Below are positions 34,757 through 46,500 of a DNA stretch of 64,000 nucleotides, one piece after another (the stretch's first letter is position 1; every line of letters begins with the position of its first letter). The stretch comes from Stanieria cyanosphaera PCC 7437 (GTDB lineage: Bacteria; Cyanobacteriota; Cyanobacteriia; Cyanobacteriales; Xenococcaceae). The translations under genes were made by a program, and so were the position numbers. The notes under the pieces are model-generated. The model was not told the DNA's origin. It did no database searches and was given only the letters and a program-made list of their open reading frames with translations. The stretch is taken from assembly GCF_000317575.1 (NCBI RefSeq), contig NC_019765.1, forward strand, positions 186,001-250,000, read 5' to 3'.

Positions 34757-36407
34757 CGTTCATTCCCCCCAGTCAAAAATGAGCCAACTGCGCCCTTGTG
34801 GTGTATGTTAAAAACATGGCTCAATTAGATCGAGATGACTTGGCACAGATGAACGAAGACTACTTCAAGTCTCTCAAAAAAGAGAGATTGGTAGAAGTTG
34901 CCAAAAATCTACATCAATTAGCTACAGATTTATGGGAAAAGCAACAGCAGAGTTCGGAAAATAGTTCTCAGCCTCCATCAAAAGATAATCCTTACACTTC
35001 AAAATCCACAACAGAAGAGTCCGAAAAAAATTCAGAATTTGAAACCAAATCGGGCAAAACGGAAGGGGATCGAATAGAAGAATCGGAAAAAAACCCCGTA
35101 AGGAAAAAATCTCTCAGGAAGCCAGGAAAACAACCAGGAGGAAAAGGATTTGGGCGTAGTCAACCTCTGAATGCCGAAGTAATAGTTCCACACTATCCTC
35201 GTGTCTGTATCGCTTGTAATCATGATTTAGCTGAATCAGAGGCGACTAGGTACATGGGGCATTATGTTTTGGAATTAGAACCACTATTATTTGGGTTTCG
35301 GATAGTGACTCAGTTACATCATTACTATCGGACAACTTGTAGCTGTGGTCACTGCACCTATGACAAGCCAGGTACAGGTAAGGTTTCTGTAGTAGAAGGA
35401 CGGAGCCAAGATTTAAGATTAACAGAGTATGTGTTAGTAGGACTATTCCTCGCCACCTTCATCGCTTCCTTGAGCGTTCGTTATCGGATGAGCCGTACCA
35501 AAATTCAAGAGTTTTTAAAAGATTGGACTAACACCGAACTGAGTATTGGAACTATAGACAGATGTATCCGAGAAGCGGGAATTTGCTTGTGTGCCAGTCG
35601 TAGAAGAATTAGTTGAACAGTTACAACAGGCAGATATCCTTCACTTGGATGAAACTCATTGGTACGAGAGGGGAAAACTACATTGGTTATGGGTGGCAGT
35701 CAGTACGAAAACCGCCGTATTTCATATTGGCTCTCGTCGGAAAGAAGAATTATCCTATTTGGTCAAAGAAGCTTTTGTGGGTTGGTTAGTAACGGATGGT
35801 TATGCTGCTTATCGCTCTCACCCCAAAAGACAGAGATGTTTGGCACATTTGATTCGCAAAGCGATCGCCATAACAGGAGCAATTAACCAAAAAGCAGCCC
35901 AAATCGGACAATGGATTTTAGACGATTTAAGAGAATTAATTAGCCAAATTGCTTCAGCCAGTGAAGATAATCGTCTGATTCGTAAAATTCTGGCTGGTCT
36001 CAGAAGAGTGTGTCATCTAGGGAAAAAGGCTGATCAGACTAAGTTACAGGCTTTAGCTAAAGAAATACTCAACGACTGGGATGCAGTGGTTGCTTTTGTT
36101 AAAAATCCTGAGTTACCTCCCACCAATAATCAAGCGGAACGGTCTTTGCGTCATGCGGTAATTGCCAGAAACATTGGGTTTGGCACTCGCACCCGCGAGG
36201 GAAGTTTGGCTTACAGTTCTTTGTTGAGTGTTATTGAAACTTGTCGCCTGAGAGATATTAATCCTTGGGATTACATCGCTGAAGTTTTAGCTAAGGCTCG
36301 AAAAGGTCTTGCTCCACCACCATTTCCTGTTGGCAGTTAATTAATGGACTATCGCGATCGCGATAGTCCCAAATTTCTCTTGCTTTTTTGCAGGGGGGGA
36401 ATGAACG
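34757..36407 (+). mobile_element. IS66-family insertion sequence
   Basis: The ends are inverted repeats: CGTTCATTCCCCCC at 34757 and its complement (with one extra G) ending at 36407. The flanks do not share a target duplication. The left flank is a PepSY-like gene and the right flank an IS1182 scrap, so recombination or deletion has followed insertion. Confidence 0.75.
34816..36340 (+). pseudogene. IS66 transposase split by a one-base frameshift
   Basis: The first frame (to 35616) has the N-terminal coiled coil, the QPGGKGFGRSQ linker, the zinc-binding CIACNHDL and CSCGHC region, and IGTIDRCIREAG. The second (from about 35585) has HLDETHWYERGKLHWLWVAV, VTDGYAAYRS, RQRCLAHLIRKA and PPTNNQAERSLR, the DDE domain. 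One T too many in ATTTGC near 35581-35584 separates them. Repaired, the protein is about 508 residues, as usual for IS66 TnpC. Confidence 0.85.
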
Positions 36408-36416
36408 GTTACGATT

Positions 36417-36569
36417 CCGACTCATAATACTTATCAACAACCTGTAATTAGCGTGAAGTTTGACAAAGCCGATTGTCTTGCTTGTGAGTCTAGGGCTGAT
36501 TGTACTCGTGCTAAAGCAGGAGCAAGAACGGTTATTTTACGCCCCCAAGCCCAACATCGCGAAAATATA
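36417..36569 (+). pseudogene. IS1182-family transposase fragment
   Basis: The frame reads VISVKFDKADCLACESRADC then TRAKAGARTVILRPQAQH, the four-Cys segment that precedes the C-terminal catalytic part in IS1182 transposases. It is bounded left by the IS66 end and right by the Tn3 left end, so it was cut on both sides. Confidence 0.7.
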
Positions 36570-36808
36570 GGGTTCGTGTGACCAAGTGCAACCTGTCGCT
36601 AAAACCCTTGTCCTACATAATTTATAGCCTTTAATATCTGCTTTCTACTTTCATTCAAATTCGAGCTTAATTGATAAGTTTTATAAATATCTCTTGTTTA
36701 AGAGATTTGACAAAAAATTTCAAATCTGCATTTTTTCTAAACGAATAATAATACCGTCCCCTCTTCTTCTATGCTGTCAATTGATAAACTGGTGTGAGAA
36801 GAAGATGA

Positions 36809-39799
36809 ATGGTGAAACCAAATTGGGACGCAGAAGAACTAATCGAACATTGGACGCTGCTACCCCAAGAATTAGAGTTAGTCGAAAATAGAGTTGGGGG
36901 AAATAAGATTGGTTTCGCTCTTTTATTAAAGCATTTTCAAATCTTTGCTAGTTTTCCAGAGCGTAGCTCATCTATCCCCAGAGTTATTATCTCTTATATA
37001 GCTTCACAGACAAATACTCCTGAAAGTTCTTATTCTGACTATGATTGGTCGGGACGTTCGGCAAAAAGTTATCGGGTTGAAATCCGTCGTTTATTCAATT
37101 TTCGAGTCGCTACAGTCCGAGATTCAGAAGAGATGAGTAACTGGCTGATTCAAGAGATATTACCCAACGAGCAAAAGTTTGAAGCTATCAGAGAAGTCGT
37201 CTCTCAAAGATGGAGAGAATTACAACTCGAACCGCCTACAACTCCTCAAGTCGAACGCTTAATCAAGAGTGCTATTTACCAATACGAAGCTGATTTCTGC
37301 TCCTCAACCCTAGAGAAACTCACTCCCTCTATAATCGAAAAAATCGATATTCTGCTTTCTACGGAGGATTCAGAAGAAACGGAAGATGATGAATCTGCCT
37401 CCCAGTCAGGCAAAAAAATTAAAATGTCGGATTTCGCCTTCCTCAAAACTGACCCAGGAGCAGTGGGATTGGATAGCTTTCTCACTGAAATCAAAAAATT
37501 GAAATTGATTCGTGCTGTTGGTTTACCCTCAGATTTATTTACAGGTATTTCGGAAAAACTGCTCTCCACCTACCGTCAACGAGCATCCACAGAATCCCCC
37601 TACGACCTTCGCCGACACAAAGATGCTATCCGCTACACCCTAATGGCAGCTTTCTGTATCCAACGCAGCCAAGAGATTACAGACAATCTCATTGAGTTAC
37701 TCAATCAAATCATTCACCGCATCGATACTAGAGCCGTAAGACGAATCAACCAAGAATTAATCGATGAATTCAAAACTGTTTCGGGCAAAACAGGCTTACT
37801 GTTTCGCATCGCCGAAGCAGCTATAGCAGCACCAACTGGAGTTGTAGAACAAGTTATTTACCCTGTCGTGTCTCTAAAAACCCTCAAAGATTTAGTAGCA
37901 GAATATAAATCTACGGGCAATTTCTATCAGCAAAGGGTTCATACAGTAGTTCGTAATTCCTTTGCCAGTCATTATCGCAGGATGATTCCTCAACTATTAG
38001 AGGTGTTGGAATTTCGTTCTAATAATGACATCCATCGCCCTGTAATTGAGGCATTAGAGCTTTTGAAGAAATACGCTTCCAGTAAAGCTCGATATTATGA
38101 CCCTAGTGAAGAAATAGCTATTGATGGAGTTCTCAAAAGTAACGCAAAAGAGATTCTGTTAGAAACTGACAACCAAGGAAATGAGCGCATTAACCGCATC
38201 AACTATGAAATCTGCGTCCTTCAAGCCCTCAGAGAAAGACTCTGTTGTAAGGAAATTTGGGTAGTAGGGGCTAATCGCTATCGCAACCCCGATGACGATT
38301 TACCCACTGACTTTGAAACCAAACGGCAAGTTTATTATCAGGCTTTAACTCTCCCCGAAAATGTAGAAACTTTTATCAGAAGTTTACAGGAGCAGATGGA
38401 GTCAGGGTTAGAGAAACTGGATAAGGGAATGCCTAGAAATAAGAGTGTCACTATTATTGGTAAGGGAAATAAAGGTTTGATTAGACTTAGTCCGTTTGAT
38501 GCTGCACCCGAACCCATCAATATCAAACAACTCAAGGGAGAAATCAACCGTCTCTGGCACAAAACCAGTCTCTTGGACATTCTCAAAGAAACGGATTTAC
38601 GAGTTGATTTTACCCGTAACTTCAAGAGTATGGGAACTAGGGAAATTTTAGATAGAGAAACCCTGCAAAAGCGATTATTACTCTGTCTGTTTGGCATGGG
38701 AACGAATACGGGACTAAAACGCATTAATACGGGGATAGATGGAGAGAACTATCAAGATTTAGTTTATGTCCGCCGTCGCTACATCCACAAAGACCAGTTA
38801 CGCAGTGCTATCGCAGAAATAGTTAATGCCACCTTTGAGATTCGCTTGCCTCATATTTGGGGAGAAGGAACTACCACTTGTGCTAGCGACAGCAAGCATT
38901 TTGGTGCTTGGGAGCAAAATTTAATTACCCAGTATCATCTCCGTTATGGCGGACGGGGAGTGATGATTTACTGGCACGTTGAAAAAAATTCAACCTGTAT
39001 CTATTCTCAGCTTAAAACCTGTTCTTCTTCTGAAGTGTCGGCGATGATTAATGGAGTTTTAAAGCACTGTACCAATATGGAGGTGCAGAAAAACTATGTG
39101 GATAGTCACGGGCAAAGTGAGGTGGCTTTTGCTTTTACTCACCTGTTGGGTTTTCAGTTAATGCCCAGGCTCAAAAGGATTAAGGTGCAGAAACTCTATC
39201 GCCCTCATGCGGGTCAGGTAGATGCTTACCCCAATTTAGAACCTGTCATGACTCGTCCGATAAACTGGGACTTAATTCGTCAGCAGTACGACCAGATGGT
39301 GAAATATGCCACTGCTTTGAGGTTGGGGACGGCAGAAACCGAAGCTATCTTAAAAAGGTTTAGCAAAAATCCTTTTAAACATCCTACCTATCTAGCCTTG
39401 ATGGAATTAGGCAGGGTCATTAAAACTATTTTCTTGTGTCAGTATCTCGACTCGGAAACTGTACGCCGAGAGATTAATGAAGGATTGAATGTGGTAGAGA
39501 GATGGAATGGGGTTAACGAATTTATCTTCTACGGTAAGGGTGGTGAGTTTGCTTCTAATCGCTTGGAAAGTCAGGAATTATCGGTATTATCTTTGCACCT
39601 GTTACAGATTTGTTTGGTGTATATCAATACTTTGATGATTCAGAGCGTGCTAGCACAGGAGCATTGGAAGAAGAAGCTGACGGCAAGGGATTTACAGGCG
39701 ATTACGCCCTTGATATTTAGTCATGTTAATCCTTATGGGTTGTTCAAGCTGGATATGAAGGAGCGGATAGTTCGGTTAGCGCAACCATTAGTGGCTTAA
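36809..39799 (+). CDS. tnpA: Tn3-family transposase TnpA
   Basis: 996 residues, the full length of TnpA. The N-terminal DNA-binding DUF4158 type begins [17 protein letters not shown]. The DDE catalytic residues lie in [27 protein letters not shown] and [17 protein letters not shown]. It performs replicative transposition by binding the 38-base ends and joining them to a target, giving a cointegrate that the resolvase must separate. It appears intact, unlike the recombinase next to it. Confidence 0.93.
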   Translation: MVKPNWDAEELIEHWTLLPQELELVENRVGGNKIGFALLLKHFQIFASFPERSSSIPRVIISYIASQTNTPESSYSDYDWSGRSAKSYRVEIRRLFNFRVATVRDSEEMSNWLIQEILPNEQKFEAIREVVSQRWRELQLEPPTTPQVERLIKSAIYQYEADFCSSTLEKLTPSIIEKIDILLSTEDSEETEDDESASQSGKKIKMSDFAFLKTDPGAVGLDSFLTEIKKLKLIRAVGLPSDLFTGISEKLLSTYRQRASTESPYDLRRHKDAIRYTLMAAFCIQRSQEITDNLIELLNQIIHRIDTRAVRRINQELIDEFKTVSGKTGLLFRIAEAAIAAPTGVVEQVIYPVVSLKTLKDLVAEYKSTGNFYQQRVHTVVRNSFASHYRRMIPQLLEVLEFRSNNDIHRPVIEALELLKKYASSKARYYDPSEEIAIDGVLKSNAKEILLETDNQGNERINRINYEICVLQALRERLCCKEIWVVGANRYRNPDDDLPTDFETKRQVYYQALTLPENVETFIRSLQEQMESGLEKLDKGMPRNKSVTIIGKGNKGLIRLSPFDAAPEPINIKQLKGEINRLWHKTSLLDILKETDLRVDFTRNFKSMGTREILDRETLQKRLLLCLFGMGTNTGLKRINTGIDGENYQDLVYVRRRYIHKDQLRSAIAEIVNATFEIRLPHIWGEGTTTCASDSKHFGAWEQNLITQYHLRYGGRGVMIYWHVEKNSTCIYSQLKTCSSSEVSAMINGVLKHCTNMEVQKNYVDSHGQSEVAFAFTHLLGFQLMPRLKRIKVQKLYRPHAGQVDAYPNLEPVMTRPINWDLIRQQYDQMVKYATALRLGTAETEAILKRFSKNPFKHPTYLALMELGRVIKTIFLCQYLDSETVRREINEGLNVVERWNGVNEFIFYGKGGEFASNRLESQELSVLSLHLLQICLVYINTLMIQSVLAQEHWKKKLTARDLQAITPLIFSHVNPYGLFKLDMKERIVRLAQPLVA

Positions 39800-39828
39800 A
39801 ATGCCCCAAATTAATGTATGACTTAATC

Positions 39829-40456
39829 CTAATCCATCCAGAAATTCTCAAATCTCTGAGGTGACATCTGAGTATACCGAACCGTATGATGGATATTTTT
39901 ATGTCCCAAATAATCCTGAATCGCTCTCGTATCATGACCTTGAGCAGCTAGATAATAACCGCACGCATGACGCAGTTGATGGGGATGAACCTGAAAAGAA
40001 ATACCAGCTAATTTTCCTGCTCTGGCTATGATGTGACGGATGGAACGGGTTGATAAAGGGGCTTTTCGTTCGGAAACAAAAACATAGCTTGTATCGGCAT
40101 AGTCTCTCTGGAGAGTGCGTAAGGCTCTGATTTCGGGAGAGCGTAAGGGATGAATGCTGTCGCGACCGTGTTTAACTCTTCGGATTTCGATGTAACCACC
40201 AGAATAATCAATTTGCGTCCAAATGAAGAGCTACTAATTCAGCCGTTCTCAATCCATGACGAAACATCAGTAAAATAATTGCTCCATCCCTGATACCATG
40301 ACGACCTACTTTTTTGGCAGCGTGGATCATGGCGTTGATTTCATTGGTACGCAGGTATTCTCTTTCTCTCGTCGATGGTTTTTTCGGTGGGGGAGAAAAA
40401 AACTTTGCCGAAAACGAAAGTTGGGCGATGAATAATAGCATGGGTTGAATCCTCAT
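39829..40456 (-). pseudogene. Tyrosine recombinase (TnpI-type cointegrate resolvase) with a one-base frameshift
   Basis: From ATG 40456 the frame gives RTNEINAMIHAAKKVGRHGI and the first catalytic Arg in FRHGLRTAELVAL, then stops at 40211. The rest is in another frame: IDYSGGYIEIRRVKHGRDS, the His-x-x-Arg box in VHPHQLRHACGYYLA, and LGHKNIHHTVRYTQ with the nucleophile Tyr, ending at TAG 39829. One T too many in CATTTGGACG near 40216-40221 explains it. Repaired, it is about 208 residues. It is convergent with tnpA and 29 bases away. Confidence 0.8.
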
Positions 40457-40570
40457 GCTGGCGTTTATATTTTCATGATACTTTGCCTAGAAGGAGACAT
40501 TTTCGGCAATGTTATGATTTGTATTTCTTATCATTCGAGCTAAAAATTGGTATAAAAAATCACAATTTTT

Positions 40571-43500
40571 TTGAGGCTGCACTTCGTCGCACGAACCTTC
40601 TATTTCCGCCCTCTAACACCTTTGTTTGAATATGGAGGAGAATCGTATTCTGGGATTGTAATTCCTGAATTGAGTGATAAATTAGGTAATAATCGCTATC
40701 AACTAGCAGTTGAAGTACCACAAACAGTTGTTTTAGGAGAATCTTTAATTAAATTAGAAAGAGTCCAGGAAGAATTAAATGGTACTGAACCTGGGGATAT
40801 CGAACAAAAAACCTATGTCAGTGAAACTGGCATTACCATTCAACCCGATGATGTCGAATTAACCCTCGCACCCCAGGCTTACAAAGACCAGGTTAGCGTT
40901 TTTAATGCTTTAAATCCTGAAGAAATATTAGCCTTTGATGGTTTAACCAGCAGAGATTTATTACTAGCACAAATTCCTGTCGGTAATGGTCAGAGTTTTG
41001 ATGATGAACCCAGAGATTTAGTTGCTACTCATGATGCGACTCGTGCTTATGTATCCTTAAGGAGTTCTGGTCGAATTGCTGTAATAGATTTAATGAGTTT
41101 ACAGCAAGTAGATACCTTACCCGAAACTTCAAATATTATCGATCCAATTCAACTACCTATTAATGCTGCTCCTCATGCGATTGCTACTTCTGCCGATGAC
41201 CGTTATCTCTATGTTGGCGATTATCGCACGGGAACGCTCTACATAGTCGATATTGATTCAAGATCGGATACTTATCATAAGGTGATTGAAACTATTAGTA
41301 TTGCTGAAGCTGCCAATGGTTTCCGTTCTCTAGCAATTAATAGTGATGGCAAAAAACTATTTGCTACTGTTCCAGGAAGTTATTCATCAAATAGTAAGGG
41401 TAAAGTTTATGTATTCAATATCGATCCAGAGGATAAACCCAAGGAATTAGAAGATAGCCCTGGAGAATTTGAACCCAATACTGAAAAATGGCATGAAATT
41501 ATTGGAGTTATCGAAGTAGAAAAAGGAGTTGAAGGAATTTCTGCTACACCTGACCCCAATGTTATGATTTTTGCCAATCGTCAAGAAGATTCTCAAGGTT
41601 TTGGGCGTTTAAAAATTACTAACGACAAACCCACCGAATTTGCTGCTAAAACTAGCTATACTGCACTGGGATTGGGAAGTACGAATGACTACTTTGATGT
41701 TAATGAAGCGATGAGTATCGCAATTACCAGTGATAGTAAGTATGGTTTTGTGGCGGGAAGAAATAGCAGATTGATGGGCAGTGGAATTCCTAGTATTGAT
41801 GGGCCCAAAGCAGGTAGTAATGTCGGGATTATTGTCGATCCTCTCACGGAAAATGCCAAGTTAATTGCTGCTACCAGACCGATTCCCAATGCTTGGACGA
41901 GTGATGTAACTCTTTCTAGTGATGATAAATACCTCTTTGCTGCCTATCCAGGAGTGGGTGGTGTTTATGCCTGGGATGTCGAAGAGATGATTGAGACGAT
42001 TGACGATCCTAGTGAATTTAAGATCGATCATCGGGGAAGAGGTATAGCATCACCTGTCTTCAATCCTAATACAGCTAAGAATGCAACTAAAGCTGACTTT
42101 AGTAGTGTCCCGATTGATAATATTAATCCCGATATTACCCTTGCCTCCGATTTACAGCTTACTAAAGACGAGTATCGGTTTGATGGTTTTGAATCTGTCA
42201 ATGATGTCGAGTTTGGCGTTCCAGAAGATTCAGTCCGCGCGCCTTTGACTGTTGGTTTTAATCCTTGGTCGGTAGCGAATGTCAATCATCGCGATTGGTT
42301 GGATTTATTACCAGTTGATGATGACAATATTACAGAAAATTCTACTCCAACTTTTAAATGGGAATACGATGAAGGGTTTGAAGATGTAGAAGAAGTTAAT
42401 CTTTTTGTTAGCTCTTTTCCCAAAGATAAGGGATTATTACCCTGGGATGAATTAGTTGATTTATCCGACCCTGATTTTCTTTCAGATCTTAGCGAATCAG
42501 AGAAGAAAGCTTTAATAACAAGATCTTGGCAAAAATACAATGATTTCAATCCAGGTCGAATTTTAACAGCGACTTGGAAAAAAGATACCGATACTTGGTA
42601 TTGGCACGATGGAACTACGATTATTCCTCAACCTGTTAGCGATCCAGCAAATAATCAAAATCGTTTTACTTTGCCAGATTTGAGAGCTTTAACCAACGGA
42701 CAAACTTATTATTGGGCAGTAGAAGCTTTTGGCAAACAAGGAACGAGAAATATTGATTTTGGTCGTTTCGAGACAGTCGCTCCTCCTAGTACTAATCCCT
42801 TCAGTAGTGTTAGTATTCTTACTCATGGATTTACTTTACTCCCTGGTTCTACAGGCATAGATAGCGCAACTTACGATCTGGCAGCAGCGATCGCAGATTC
42901 TCAAAGAAATGAGCCAGACGAACAAGGTTTGATACTTCGTTATGACAAACCAACAGGACAATGGATTCCTATTGACGAAAAGCAAAATGTTTTGGATAGT
43001 GTCACGGGTGGATTGGATACCGACGATCCCAACTATCTATCTACCGTAGCTAGTAATATCAAAGCTAATTATCAAAATAAACCTTTGGTTCTGATTCCAG
43101 AATGGTCGCTAGATTATGAATCTGTATTGCCTATTTCTGGTTTTACTGAAGGGGCAGCCGATGCGATTTTCGCGTCAATGGTTCAATTAGACCAAGCTTT
43201 GGGGGGTGAAATTGGTATTACCAATGATGCTGGTGAATTGACTCAACTATATGACGATGAAGGGGATTTAATTCGCACTTACGGAGATTTATTTAGCTCG
43301 CCCTTGCACTTTATTGGCTTTAGTCGCGGTACGGTTGTTAATAGCGAAATCATTCAACGTCTCGGTACTTATTATCCTCACGCTGGTGGTGCTGTTTATA
43401 TAGATACTGATGATGGGAATAAAGTAAAACCTGTTGTAGACGCGAGTGGAAATAAAGTTCGCGATCTGCAAATGACCACTATCGACCCCCATGACTTTAA

Positions 43501-46500
43501 GCAAGATAGTTTAAATGTCGGTCTTCCCCTTCCTGGTTTGGGAACGATACTTGACTTTAAAGATTTTAACGAGCCAGAAGTAACAGTTTGGGATAACGTA
43601 ACTTTTGCCGATAACTATTTTCAAAATATTGCCAATCCTAGTGGTGGTACGTGGACTCCCAATGGTCGAAATATTGATAATGCAGATGTCAATGTTCCCT
43701 TAAACGGACGTAGCGGTTTTATCAAGGATAATGGAATTGGTGCGCCACATACAGGAGTATTTGCTTGGTACGCAGGTACGGTTGATTTTGCCTTAGATGA
43801 AGTTACCACAGGGTATCAAATAACAAAGTCTGGAATTCCGATAGAACCAATAGCCACCAAAATTTACGATCGCTTGGGTTCGGAAGCTTTAGAAAGTCTA
43901 GCTTTAGATAGTCTTGGAGAGGAAGATATTTCTCAACTGTTGGATTTGAGTGCTGCTAATCCTGCTTTGACTGGTTGGTACTTGAAAGATGATGAGAATA
44001 ATTCTGAAGGTATTGGTGAAGGTTGGTATTACTCTATTTTAGGTGGCGGTCAGCGTCCCGATGTGGATTTAAGCGATCGCACTCCTGTCAGTGAGGATAA
44101 TACTGACCCCAATGTTGAACCAGGAGATTTTGCTGTTCCTACAGTGTTTAATGGTAATTTCGATTATGGAATTAATAATACTCCTGGTCAGGAAGTTCCC
44201 AATAATTTACCCGTTCCTGGTTGGTCTTATCATAATGGTGAAGGAACACAACCGTTACGTTATGAGCATTTGGTTGATGTTGATGATATTGATACTATAG
44301 TAGAGTCAGAACAAATAGATGAGCCACTTTTGGATGATGCAGTAGCACCTTTGATGGCGGCTTTAACTGTTCAACAACAGAAGAATAGAGCAGCAAAGCT
44401 GGGTGGTGGAAATCCTAAAGCATACAGACATAATTTAGTTAACGTACCCGAATGGGGCGATTTACGCTTCGATCTTCATGTTCATAATTTGAATAATGGT
44501 CAAATTAAAGTATCTTTATCATCTACCGTACCTGGTTTTGAAAATTATAATTTCGCTCCAATTAATTTGACATCAGCAATAGGTAGCCAACCTGAATATG
44601 AAGATGATAGATATAGAATTGGGTATGGAAAAAATGGATTTGAAACTTTTAGTTTAGATGTTCCAGATGAGTTAAGAGGAAAAGTAGTATCGCTTAATTT
44701 TGAAGTAGTTGGAAGTGAAACTGTTTACCTTGATAATGTATTCTTCCAAAGTCAACATCTATTATTAGGAAATCCGACGGAAGCAAGACAGCCTGATGAT
44801 ACAACTCCTTATATTGATAACTATTTATTGGAGAAACCACAGTTTAGCGTTTCTTACAGTAAAAATGACAATATTCCCAATTGGAGTGCTTGGCAATTAA
44901 ATTCTAATTGGACTGGAAATGCCAGTCGTCCTAAGCCTGATAAATTTTTTGGAGATCCAATGATTACGTCACTAGGTTGGGTTGGTGTGGATCATCCTAC
45001 TGACTACGAAAGAGAATACTCTGATGGGACACCAAAAACAAATCTTCCCCAAATTAATCCAAAAGATGGCAAGCCTTATAAGTTAGCACCTGGACATTTA
45101 GTCTCTGTATCACAACGTAGTAGATCTTTAAAAGATATTTGGTCAACCTATCTTACAACCAACATTGTGCCTCAGTTCGATAAACTTAATACTCCAGTTT
45201 GGAATAATTTAGAGAATCATTTTGAGAAAAAATTAGTTACCAGAACAAATGATCGAAGGGAACTTTATATTTATTCTGGTAGTGTAGGTACAAAGTCGGA
45301 CAAACCTAGTATTAATATTACCGATCAACCAGATTCCCCATACGATATCAGAGTTCCTGAAGATTTATGGCGAGTTATCGTTGTTCTTGAACGACCGGGT
45401 TTGGGACTAGCAGACATTAATCCTAGTAATACCAAAGCATTTGCTTTGATAGCAGCCAATGAACTTCCCACTCCTGGTCAAGCACCATTCGATCCTTGGT
45501 ACACAAATGGCAATATTGAGTTGACCAATATTGCATCGCTAGAAAAGGAGTTAAACCTTGATCCAACGAACAAAGCTCGCGGTATAACCTACAATTTCTT
45601 ATCAAATTTGCCTGTGAATGTTCGGACTGCAATCAAAAATCAAACATTTCCAGTCCTTCCTCCCAATACAAAACCAGTCGATGCATTTTTACTAGCTGAT
45701 TCAAATAATGCCAATTCATTCGTTACGGATACTACCATCAATCCAAATAGTGTTCCTATAGATATTTTCTTTAAGAAAAATATGTTCGATGTTAGCACCA
45801 ATGAAGCTAGCATTAGTCAAATTGCTTCTAGCAATTTCAGCAGATCCCAAGTAAGCACCAGTCAAATTAGCACCAGTCAAATTAGCATTCCAGAGAGTAG
45901 CCATACTAAGCCCAGCATCAGTCAGATTAGCTCCACTGAGGTTGGCACCATCCAAACAAGCGGAGTTGAAAAGAGTTCCACTGAGATTAGCCCCACTCAA
46001 GTTGCTCCCTTCGAGATAAGATTCGGACAAATCCAGTCCACTGAAGTTGACTCCGCTCAAATTGGTATTAACAATTTGGTTAATGGACAATTCGTAGCCA
46101 GTAAAATCCCTTACTCCACCAGCATAAAGTCTGAGGATATCTTCGTCCTCGAGCAATGGTTTGTCACTCATGTTTTTGCTCCTAATTCATCTGTTAAAGT
46201 ATCTGATACATTAAATAGTCTGTGGAATTATAACTTATCAACTCCATTCGATATCAACTTTCAAATCACCGACTTACCATCAGGACAACTAGCCGAAACA
46301 ACCATTACAAGCTTCGACGAAAATGGTGTACCCAACGCAGGAACAATCCTCATCGACCATGATGCCAATGGTGTAGGCTGGTTCGTTGATGAAACTCCTT
46401 TAGATAATTCCGAATTCATTACCCAAAACACAGACAGTTACCTACTTGCTACAACCGAATCAGAAGCGAATGGTAAATACGATCTACTTACTACTGTTCT

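Larger units (their letters stand above)
36570..40597 (+). mobile_element. Tn3-family transposon with TnpA and a broken tyrosine recombinase
   Basis: The left end GGTTCGTGTGACCAAGTGCA at 36571 matches the complement of the right end (GGTTCGTGCGACGAAGTGCA reading inward from 40597), about 21 of 24 bases, the pattern of Tn3 inverted repeats. The flanking five bases (TATAG and TTCTA) do not match, so there is no target duplication. The right end lies inside the open frame of the giant protein. The recombination site is probably in 40457-40560, where short dyads around TTTTCATGATACTTTGCC occur. There is no cargo beyond the recombination genes. Confidence 0.8.
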
